Source: Mrakia gelida (taxonomy: Eukaryota; Basidiomycota; Tremellomycetes; Cystofilobasidiales; Mrakiaceae). Taken from it: a DNA stretch of 64,000 nt. This document shows, piece by piece, positions 1 through 9,100 of this stretch. Made by a program: the position numbers and the translations under genes. Positions within the stretch are counted from its first letter, which is position 1. Every line of letters begins with the position of its first letter. Under the pieces are notes generated by a model. The model saw only the letters and a program-made list of their open reading frames with translations, was not told the DNA's origin and searched no databases. The stretch is from NCBI GenBank assembly GCA_024345305.1, contig BRON01000006.1, forward strand, positions 1,488,001 to 1,552,000. The letters are read 5' to 3'.

Positions 1-81
1 CCATGTCCTCCCCCCATCACCCCTCCCCTCTCCTTCTCCTCGCCCATCTCTCCCTCCTCCTCGTCTCCCCTCCATCCGCAG

Positions 82-2668
82 ACCTCACCCTTCCTCTCTC
101 CCTGACTCAAACCTCCCCGACCTCCTCTCGAACCCTCCTCCGAGACGTTCTCCTCTCCTCCCTCTTCGACCTCCTCCCTTCCTCTCCACCCCCACCTCAG
201 CCCAGCCACGCTCCCTCGTCAGCTCAAAATACAGCCTTCGTGAATGCTGCTACCATTTTCTTGATGGATCTGCGGAAGAAGGGCCTTGAGGAAGGGGAGG
301 AGGGAGGAGGAGGGTGGGGATGGAAGGAGGTCAAGGGGAGCGTGAGGAAGAGTGATTTGGGGGATGCGTTTGGGAGTAGGTGAGTCTTGGAGAGCAGGAT
401 GTTCGAAGGATATGCGCCTGGTGGGAGCTGACTTTTGGATCTCGTTGGATCTCGCTTGAAACAGATACGAGGAAGTCCTGCTGGCGTTGTCGTGTCAAGT
501 CGTTTGGGAGGAGCTCAAGAGGAAGGTCAACGCCGAGGGAGCTTTGACGAGTGAGTCGTACATAGAGCTTTGCATCTGCGTTCGTAGTAGAGAGCTGACC
601 TCTAGGACCTCCTTTGTAGCTGTAATTTTTCCAACGAAAGCGGCGGAGATGCCGGTAAGCTGGAGCTCGCTTCGAAGGAAGGGAAGGTCGAAGCTCAAGC
701 TCATTCTCTCCGCCCTCCTTTGTTGTTTGCCCTCCCTTTCCACAGGATCAGCTCCCAGATCTTCAGCAACGCTTCACCGCCCTGGTAGAGGCTTGCTTAG
801 GAGTCCAAGGTTATGCGGAAGCGGAGGTGGTTCAGCTTGAGAGGAGATGGGCTGCGTTGGGTGAACGAAGGGTGAGTGAGCTCGAGCTTTGGGTTTCCTT
901 TCCTTCGTTCGACCTTTTGCCTTCTCGCTAGTCTAGCCCCCTCGGCGGATCTGACCAGCTTTCTTCTATGCACGATATCACTCCCTCAGGATCTCGTTCT
1001 CGCCAACGGTTCCCTCCCCTCCTCCATCTCCTCCGTCCCTCTCGAACGTCTCGAAGGGATCAAGCAGCTCAAGAGGAACGAGTGGTCGAAGCTCGTCGAG
1101 CAGTGGTTGAATATGGAGCGAGTCTCTGAAGACTCGAGAGACGGGTTTTCTGGTGCTATCGAGGTGGTGGACAAGAGCGGAGGACGAGCAGGAGGTGGGA
1201 ATGGAGTTGGAGTGCCCGGAGGCGTTGGACGTGTCGAAATGGTGCGCGTTTCTACATTTTCCTTTTCCTGCGGGAACTCAAGCTGACTTTCTACCTTTCT
1301 TGCAATTTGACAGAACGAAGCAATCCTCCGATCCAAATCTTTTCCAGCGGCTGCTTCGCTCGTGCAGGAACAACTCCAGTCTCTCCCTTCGCTCGTCGAT
1401 TCGGCTCGGACGCGTCTCGCTCAGGCTCAAGACTCAGTCGTCAACAGGGATCCGAGCAAGAAGGAGGCGGCCAACCCAGTGGAACCTCGAACCTCGGAGG
1501 AACTCTCTTTTTGGTCGGAACAGGCGAGACTCGTCGCGTCGTCCGCGAGAAGTCGAGCTTCGACGCGAACTTCGACTTCGAAAGACGTGGACGTTGCAAC
1601 ATCTCCCCTTGTTCCGACCTCGTCAACGGTGAGTGGGACTACTCAGTTCGGCGGCTCTTAATCCTCTCTTGACCTCTTTCCCCGCGTCGCCGTTCCAAAC
1701 AGTCTCCCATCGTTCCCTCCCCTCTCCTCAGCCTCGTTAATCTCAACCCTCCGGCCTTCTCCTCCGCCCAACGAGCTCAAGCCATCCGAGACTCGCTCGC
1801 CCAGAACGTGTCCTCCCGCCCTCCACCACCACCAATCTCGTCTAGGCTCCCCACCAACGTCCCTCATCCGCCTTCGTCGCCACCTCCACGACCCACCCAA
1901 CTCACACCTCCCTCCCCAGCTCCTCGTCGAACACCTCGCAAGATCGGAAGACCACCAGCAACAGGATTCGATCTCCGAAGGCAGGCTTTAGGAAGTGCTC
2001 GGAAGGCGAAGACGATGGGGTTGACTCCAGGACGGAAGACGCCAGGAAAGGGTGGTCGATTCGACGCGTTCTCTCGAGTGAGCACTTCGTGATCTTTCCT
2101 CTCCTTCTCTTTGTTCGAAGCTGACAAGACCTCACGATTTCTGCATCAGGGAACTCCCTTACGACCTCGGAGATTCGAGCTTCAGGCAGACGACGGGTGG
2201 GAGGAGGAGGAGGGAGTTTCTTTGACCCTCGAGGAGATGGGTGAGTTCGCGTTCTTGCCACCGAATCTTCTCGCTCGAACGACAGGCTGACTCGCTTCCT
2301 TCTCTTTCTCAGCTGCCGCTCAGGGCTCTGCTTTAGACGAGCGATGGGACTCGAGCTTCCTTGGTGCGTGAGCTGAGACGTAGGGTTCAGCGAATGAGAG
2401 TCGACGCGTCCTTGGTCTCGTCGCTCAACCACGGACAAGCTGTGAGTCCCCGTCATCGCCTGTCGCTCGAGCATCATCCGAGATGACGTTCCCCGATCTC
2501 TGACTCTCGCGTTCTGACTTGGTGTTGGCCCAGGTCTCGTTCGAAACGGCTTCCTCGCTCAACGACGCGTCCGCCCTCCTCTCTCGCTCCTCACTCCCCA
2601 TCCGTCCAACACCAACAGCCGCACCATCCCTCCCATCTCCCTCTCAGGACATCGCATCCGACCTCTGA
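82..2668 (+). CDS. HAUS augmin-like complex subunit 6-like protein (5' end outside window)
   Basis: This is the 3' part of a multi-exon gene. The first visible exon seems to start after a CAG acceptor at 81; an unspliced start at the ATG at position 3 is the alternative. The exon ending at 379 joins 465 to give a segment with R-Y-E-E-V-L-L-A-L-S, resembling the fungal HAUS6 N-terminal domain (basic/Asp stretch, then FEEVL.ALS). Augmin recruits gamma-tubulin to existing microtubules in the spindle. The middle has helical, Gln/Arg/Ala-rich exons (about 1320-1640), then a Pro/Arg-rich basic linker (about 1800-2090) and an acidic segment near 2190. The last exons encode a charged helix ending ..DIASDL before TGA 2666-2668. 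The reading frame breaks near 2363 (see findings). Family assignment rests on the N-terminal motif only and is moderate; another coiled-coil spindle protein is possible. Confidence 0.45.
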
Positions 2669-2777
2669 CGACGTCGGTCGTCGGCTCTCAAACAGTCAAG
2701 GGGCCTGTGGAGGTTCGAAGATGGAGAGAGTTGGAGATTACGGGTCGGAGGGGTGGGGAGGAGAGACGAGGATGGGG

Positions 2778-2806
2778 TCGTTCGTTCCTTCGTTCGTTCG
2801 TTCGTT
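2778..2806 (+). repeat. CGTT tetranucleotide microsatellite
   Basis: Imperfect tandem copies of CGTT are interrupted once by CCTT. It lies between two genes and probably varies in length. Confidence 0.7.
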
Positions 2807-3072
2807 TCTGTAGACAGCTAGATCCTCTTCCAAAGCAGCAACCAGAGAACCTCATCCTCACGGCATCAATAAGTTTTCTCCTTCCTTTCCTTTTCCCTTC
2901 GGTTCATCCCAAAGCGGCTCGAGGGAAGCAAAAACACAAGAGGAGAAGGTGGTTTCTGGGGTCCTCGAACTGCCCTCTCGAGACGTCACTTCCCTCCTCC
3001 CATCTCCTTGGAGCTCTCGCCCTTTTTTCCTCCTCCCAACACCCACTCACCCAACCCAACCCAACCTTTCCC

Positions 3073-3074
<2 letters not shown>

Positions 3075-3103
<29 letters not shown>
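3075..3103 (+). repeat. 29-nt poly-C homopolymer upstream of the SDR start
   Basis: Twenty-nine consecutive C residues run from 3075 to 3103 and end 23 nt before the SDR ATG at 3127. The run sits in the likely 5' leader or core promoter. The opposite strand is G29, able to form G-quadruplexes; the C strand could form an i-motif. Length is likely unstable, and the exact count may also be affected by sequencing. Confidence 0.75.
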
Positions 3104-3126
3104 ACCTCTCTACTACTACCTCAAAC

Positions 3127-5096
3127 ATGTCTGTCCTTGGTCAAGAGTACGATGTCGTCCACCTCCCTCTCGCTGCTCCCTAACCACCGGCGCTGACCTG
3201 ATCCCTCTCCCTTCTTTGGTTTCGTTGCTGGCAGACGACGAGCTGATCCCGAGCAGGACTACTCCATCAAGTCTCTTTTCTCTCTTAAGGGGAAGACTGC
3301 TATTGTACGTTCCTTTCTCTTTCTCCTGACAGGGTGTGGCGAGAGGAGAAGGGAGGGAGGGTGAGGAGGGAGGGAGCGATGGGGGCTGAGATGGTCGATG
3401 GAGAGCGAGAGCGAGCTGACCTTTTCGTTCACTCTCGTTTGGGTATAGGTCACCGGAGGAGGATCTGGTATCGGACTTGCTGTTTCTCAGGGTTACGCTG
3501 AGTGAGTAGTCCATCCTGGTCGATCTGTAGCAGAAGAAGAAGAGAGGAGAAAGCTGACCCGTCTTTCTTTCGCGGTTCGTTGCAGGGCTGGAGCCAAGTT
3601 CGTCCCTCTCTCCTCCCTGCCCTCGTTCCTCGCTCAGCTTCCTTCGCTGACTCCTCTTGCTTCTTGTTTCTGCTTTCCTGCTTCTTCTTTTACCTTCCTC
3701 AGCGTCGCGATCATCTACAACTCTACGAACCAGGACTCGATCGCTGCTGAGATTGCGAAGGAGTACGGAACCAAGGTCAAGGCTTTCAAGTGCAACGTCG
3801 GAAGCCACGAGGATATCACCAAGGTGTTTGCCGAGATCGCGAAGGAGTTTGGACAGTATGATATTGTTGTGAGTCTCTAGTTCTGAGGAGGAGAAGGAGG
3901 GGGATGAGTGAGTTTCTCGCGTCGCTGAGCTGACCACCCTCTCTTTTCAACTCCCTTCCCCTACCCTTCCTCGATGCTTCCTTCTTTGGTTCTCAGGTCG
4001 CCAACTCCGGAGTCCAGCAGACCACTTCCTGCCTCGACCTCACTCCTCAGCAGTGGAGGGACGTCATGGCCGTCAACCTTGATGGTTCGTCTTCATCTCC
4101 TCTTCGCCATTGCCGCGAGCTCGCACGCTCACCTCCCACTCCTCCTCCTCTCACAGGTGTCTTCTACACTCTCCAGGTCGCCGCCCGATACTTCAAGGCC
4201 AACAAGATCAAGGGAGTTGAGATCATCACTTCGAGCATGAGGTTCGTTTTCGTTTCTCTCGTCTTCTCGTCTCCGTTCGACGTCCGTCGTTGGCCGTTCA
4301 TCCAACTGACTTGACGTCTTTCTCTTCTTCTCTCACCCAGTGGACACATCGTCAACTACCCCCAGAAGCAGGGAGCTTACAACAGTGCTAAGGCGTACGT
4401 GTTCACCTCCTTTTCAAGCCGATGAGGAGAGATGTTGGAACGGACGCGACTTTGAGTTCGAGAGCAGAGCTGACCTTCGCCCCCTCCCTTTCGTCTCATT
4501 AGTGGTTGCATCCACCTCGCCAAGTCCCTCGCTGTCGAGTTCGCTGCTTTCGACGTTCGAGTCAACTCGTGAGTCTCGGCTCTTCTTCGTCCGTTCGGTT
4601 CGTCTCGTCGCTGACCTCGTCTTCCTCTCGTCTCGTTACTCTTTCCCTTCGCAGCGTTTCCCCTGGATACATTAACACCATCCCCTCGCGAGATTACGAC
4701 GACGTTAAGGGACAGGTGGGTCTTCCTCTTTCCCCTCCTTCCTTCCGCCTCTCGTCTCAGAGACGAGGCGCGACGCGATCTCGTCCTCCATCTCCTCCTT
4801 CGCTGACTTCCCTCCCCCCTTCCCTTTCCCCCCCCTCCCCCCCCCCCCCTTCGCAGTGGTACGCCGGAACCCCCATGGGTCGAGACGCCGATACCCGAGA
4901 GCTCAAGGGAGTTTACCTCGTACGTTGCTGCCCCTTCGCTTCTCCTCTTCGTCCCTTCTCCTCCTCCCTCCCAACTTCACGTCCCCCCGTCCCGCTCACA
5001 CCCTCCCTCTCTGAAACACAGTACCTCGCCTCCAACGCCTCCTCCTTCACCACCGGAACTGACATCGTCGTTGATGGAGGATTCTGCTTGCCTTAG
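3127..5096 (+). CDS. NADP(H)-dependent short-chain dehydrogenase, sorbose reductase/mannitol-arabinitol dehydrogenase type
   Basis: A classical SDR likely interconverting a ketose and a polyol (sorbose, fructose/mannitol or arabinitol) in the cytosol. The start at 3127 gives MSVLGQE; splicing at 3147/3235 keeps frame into KGKTAIVTGGGSGIG, the nucleotide-binding TGxxxGIG motif. Later exons give VANSGV (NAG-like), VNLDGVF, the catalytic Ser region SSMSGHIVNYPQ, the active-site YNSAK (Tyr, Lys), VRVNSVSPGYI, the PMGR...ELKG segment and the C-terminal YLASNASSFTTGTDIVVDGG ending CLP-stop at 5094-5096. The NYPQ.QGAYN..KAGCIHLAKSLA signature and the CLP end are typical of fungal Sou1/mannitol 2-dehydrogenase relatives. 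There are about nine introns, most with GCTGAC branch points. Exact substrate cannot be read from sequence. A poly-C run lies just upstream of the start. Confidence 0.88.
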
Positions 5097-5378
5097 ATGG
5101 GAAGCGACGACGGACGTTGTGAAGAGAAGGGCCGAGTCTCCACGAAAAGACAGCCTGGTTTCCGTTTCACTTTGTAGTTTTATGTCATGATTTGGGTGAT
5201 GTTTTTTTTAGTGGGTTCGGGAGGGAAGGGAAGGGAAGGGAGGGGAGGGAGAGATGGGTGGGACAAGGGAAGAAGGAGGAGGGGAGGAGCGAGGGACGCG
5301 TCGAGCTCACACGCCCTCCTTCCTTCCCTTTGGCCTGCTTCACTTCACTTTATGCTTCCTAGCTCGCTTCAAGAAGAA
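5097..5378. other. 3' flank of the SDR gene
   Basis: Purine-rich GGGAA/GGAGG repeats lie around 5215-5290, followed by a pyrimidine-rich run. No gene is supported here. The stretch probably carries the SDR 3' UTR. Confidence 0.5.
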
Positions 5379-6110
5379 ATGGGCACCTCGTCGACGATTA
5401 CAGGTCGTCAAGACCAAGACCGATCATTTCAAGACCCTGACCAGCTCTCCTTCTTCGAGGGACGAGCGCTCGGGAGAGCTCAGCTCGAGTCCTACCTTCC
5501 TACCGGCTCGTTCCTCCCCCCTCCCACTTCGCCCTCTCGGAGATCCGAATTTCTCACACAGGTAGAGCTCTTCCGCTTCCGGTGTAGCTGACCGCGGCGA
5601 GCTTGACCATGTTCGACGGCTTGGGCTCGAGTGCGGTCTGGCGCGTCGCGCTCCGCTTCGTCTCCCTCTTCCCAAGCCCAATTCCTGTACTCCCCGCCGG
5701 ATCCGAGCTCACATTTCCACCGGTTGACGCAGAAGTGAGTTCTGAGATCTTCGCGAGGCTCCAGCGACGAGGTCGTGCGCAAACAGGGCTGACTTCCCCT
5801 TCAGCTCTTCCCTCGCACTTTCCTCCCCTCTCTTCAGTTCCTGATGAGCGCGAGAACTCCGCCTGTTTCACGAACCAAAGGATGTCACGAGAGGCCACGA
5901 GCGTCGAATCCGTCGGTGCCGTCTTGCCTGAAAGGCTTTCAGGCGCGTCTTTCGCATCGACGCTTTCTTGGTCATGCGTTTCTCAATTCTTCCTCCTCGC
6001 CTTCCTTCTCCCTTCAGCGCGGTCAACTCGGGTCTCAGTATCCACCTCATCCTAATTCTGCAGGAGCGGGCTCGTCGGCGGGAGCACTGCTCTGCCCGAG
6101 GGCTGAATGA
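5379..6110 (+). CDS. Possible short spliced gene, unrecognised
   Basis: An ATG at 5379 opens a frame with host-like codon use (FFEGRALGRAQLESYLPTGS) up to a possible donor at 5562 (GTAGAG). A donor-like GTGAGT at about 5734, a GGGCTGAC branch point near 5785 and a CAG acceptor near 5838 precede a second open stretch ending with TGA at 6108-6110. I could not find one splice pattern that keeps a single frame across the middle part (5562-5733). I do not recognise the product. A decayed gene, or long 5' leader DNA of the glycosyltransferase, is equally possible. Confidence 0.22.
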
Positions 6111-6184
6111 TGAAAGGCGAGACGCGTCGTCGTCTCCCTCGTCTCCAACCAACCACCACAATCCATCCTTCTCGACCTCTCGCA

Positions 6185-9100
6185 ATGTCTTCCTCCCCCA
6201 CCCACTCTGTCTTCGTCGCCCACGTCGGTGAGTAGAGTGTATCGTTCTCCTTGAGGCGTTCTCCTTGAGGGTACGAGCTCGAAGCTGACTTGCGTACTCC
6301 GTGTTGTTGGGTCGTCCACTTGAGCTTAGGGATGTCTGCAGGATGTGGTTCAAAGCTTGTTGTATAAAGCTAGCTACTCGAAAGGTTTATATACTATGGA
6401 AATGGTCACGTGATCTGAAGGTAGCTTACAAAGCTGTTTACGAAGAATGGTTACTACCAAGGGGACTGAACGAGACGCGTTACTAAGCTACTACGTAAGA
6501 TCTCTCTGCGAGTCGCCACCTTCCAACACTCCCACTCGACGAGCTGAGAGCCCTTCCTTCATTTCCCCCTCTGCGGGTTTCCATCCATGTCTCCGCTGGT
6601 CTTCTGATCCATGCGCGAGGGTTCCTTCTGGATGTTGAGCGATTTCTTGAACCGTTCGAGCTTTTCGACTCCGAGAGCCTTGGTGAGGATATCTGCCTGC
6701 ATGTCCTCGGTGGGACAGTAGTTGAGCTTGATGAATCCTCTCTGTTGGGCCTCTCGTCCGTATTTGTACGCGACGTCGATGTGCTTGGTCTTCTCCGAGT
6801 GAGTACCGTTCTTGGTTGTTTCGATGGCTCCTTGGTTGTCTTGACGACGAAACCTGTTGTTGATCGTCTTGATTCCGTGTCTCCGGCGTAGTCGGAGTCG
6901 GTCCATAGTTCTGCGATTGGAGCGTCCGAGTGTCCTCCAAGTTGAAGCGACGTGTCTGCTGATCCTTGTAGGTATCGCATGACCTTCTTGACTGCTCCCC
7001 AGTGGACCCTTCGTGGGTCAGAACTGAATCGGCTGAGAACTCCGACGGCGAAGGCGATGTCCGGTCGAGTGCAGACTTGGAGGTACATCAACGATCCCAC
7101 CGCTTCGAGGTAGGGTACTCCGTCCAGCTTCTCTGATCCCGAATCCTCCGATTGGACCGACTGTTGCCTAAAGTCGTCCATCGGAACCTTGTTTGATTTT
7201 GCGTCGACCATGTTGAATCGTTCGAGGACCGTTTGAACGTATCGTTTCTGGCTGAGGTCCATTGTCCCCGCCTTGCGGTCCCTCGTAACGTCGATTCCGA
7301 GGATGGTTCCTGGGTTGAGGTCTCCTCTGTCGTCGATCTTGAATTTCTTTTGGGTCTCCGTCATGACCCACTCCAAATCCTCCTTGTCTCCTGCGGCGAC
7401 GAAGTCGTCAACGTACTGGACCAACATGATCCGTCGTCCCTTCCTATGCCCTATGTAGATACAAGGGTCCGCTTCGAGTGGATGGAGATTGAGTTGAGTT
7501 TGAAAGAACTTTGAGGAATGATTGTAGAACGCGAGTGGTGATTGCTTGAGTCCGTATAGGGCCTTGAGGAGATGCGCGACGAGTTTCTTCTTGTCGGCTC
7601 CCTTTTGTTCGTACCCTGTTGGCTGTTCCATGAAGACCGTTTCCACTAGGTCGGCTGTGAGGAACGCCGTCTTGAAGTCTCCTTGGACTAGATCGAGATC
7701 CTCCGATGCTGTGATGGCGAGGACGATCCTGAGTGAGTTGAGCTTTGATACCGGCGCGTACGTCTCGACGTAGTCGACTCCTTCTTGCTGACTGAATCCC
7801 TTGGCGACCCATCTGGCTTTGAAGCGAGTAATCCTCCCGTCGGCTCCTTTCTTGAGCGCGTAAACCCAGCGACCTCTGACCGTTTTTGATCCTGAGGGTA
7901 GCTCTGTGAGTTCAAAGACTCCGTTCCCTTCCATCGACACCATCTCTTCGTCCATCGCTTCCCTCCAGAAGTATGCGTGCTCCGACGCCATGGCTTCTCC
8001 GTATGTATCTGGGACGGAGGGTGGTGGAAGATCCTCGAGTTTGGGTTGCGTCGCTTGAGCGTGTCCGGCGAAGTCCTCCGAAATGAAGTCGGTGATGTCG
8101 TAGTCCGTCTGGACAAATCTTGCCGAGTCTCCTGTTCCTGTGAATGGCTTCTTGTTCCGTTGACCTCGTCCGTAGCTCCCACTCAAATCGACAGCCGGTT
8201 CATCGATGATGGGCTCGTAAGTGTAGGAGTGCTTGACGCGTGATGGGTTGGGTTTCCTTGCCTCGGTCTCCCTGACCGGGTCTTGTTGGTTGGACTTGAG
8301 TAGGTGCTGTTCCTCTCCTTTGTCCTCCTCTAGTTCCTTCTCTTCTTCTTCCTCCTCCTTGTGGTCCTCCTTGATTCCGGCTTGTCCCATTCCTGGTAGC
8401 TCCACCGTCTGGTGGACTCCACGTGTTTCGTCGAAGATAACGTCCCGAGAATGAAGGATCGACCGCTTGGGGTCTCCATGGACTTGAAGTCGATAGGCCT
8501 TCTTCCCGTTGAGATCGCCGTATCCGAGGAAGATGCACTTGATGCTCTTGGGTTGATGCTTGATCTTTTGAAGGTTGAGCGCGTAAGCGAGAGCTCCGAA
8601 CGTCCGCATTGCAGTGAGGTCGGGCTTCCTTTTGTAGTAGGCTTGGTAGGGGGTTTGAGAGTTGACTGAGGATGAGGGAATGCGGTTGATTGTGTATGTG
8701 GCGTAGTTCATGGCTTCCGCCCAGTAGGATCCGTCGAGGTCCCTCGCGTCTCGTAGCGCGCAGGTGATCTTCTCCTCGATGGTTCGCATTCCTCGTTCGG
8801 CCTTGCCGTTTTGTTGCGGTGTGCGTGGGATAGTCGTTTCCTTGGTGATTCCTTCGTCCCGGAGGTAGAACTCGTAGTCCTTCGACGTGTATTCCCCACC
8901 GTTGTCTGACCTGATCCGTTTGACGACGTGATTGGTCCTTTTCTCCTCCCTTTTCCTCCAGGTGATGAATGTTGCCAGTGTTTCCGACTTCCTCTTCAAT
9001 GCGAACGACCAGTGGTAGTTGCTGAAGTCGTCCCAGATCGTCATCATGTAACGCATTCCTTGAGCCGAGGCGATTGGCATCGGTCCGGCGAGATCCGTGT

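Larger units (their letters stand above)
2669..3126. other. Intergenic region, promoter side of the SDR gene
   Basis: No gene is supported here. The region holds a CGTT tetranucleotide repeat near 2778-2806, pyrimidine-rich DNA (CAACCCAACCC-type runs) from about 3030, and a long poly-C run just before the SDR start codon. It must contain the HAUS6-like 3' end and the SDR promoter. Confidence 0.6.

Noticed and set aside
2778..2806. CGTT repeat as possible telomeric or CRISPR-like array
   Set aside because: A simple interrupted tetranucleotide microsatellite with no spacers and no telomere unit; the region is internal.
4820..4857. Second C-rich run as an independent element
   Set aside because: It is interrupted by T and is simply the pyrimidine tract before the CAG acceptor of an SDR intron.
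6483..6840. C-terminal part of the long minus frame after the RNase H break, running into the LTR
   Set aside because: It is out of the pol frame; the true RNase H end (DNQGAI...DILTKAL) is in another frame that stops at 6559.
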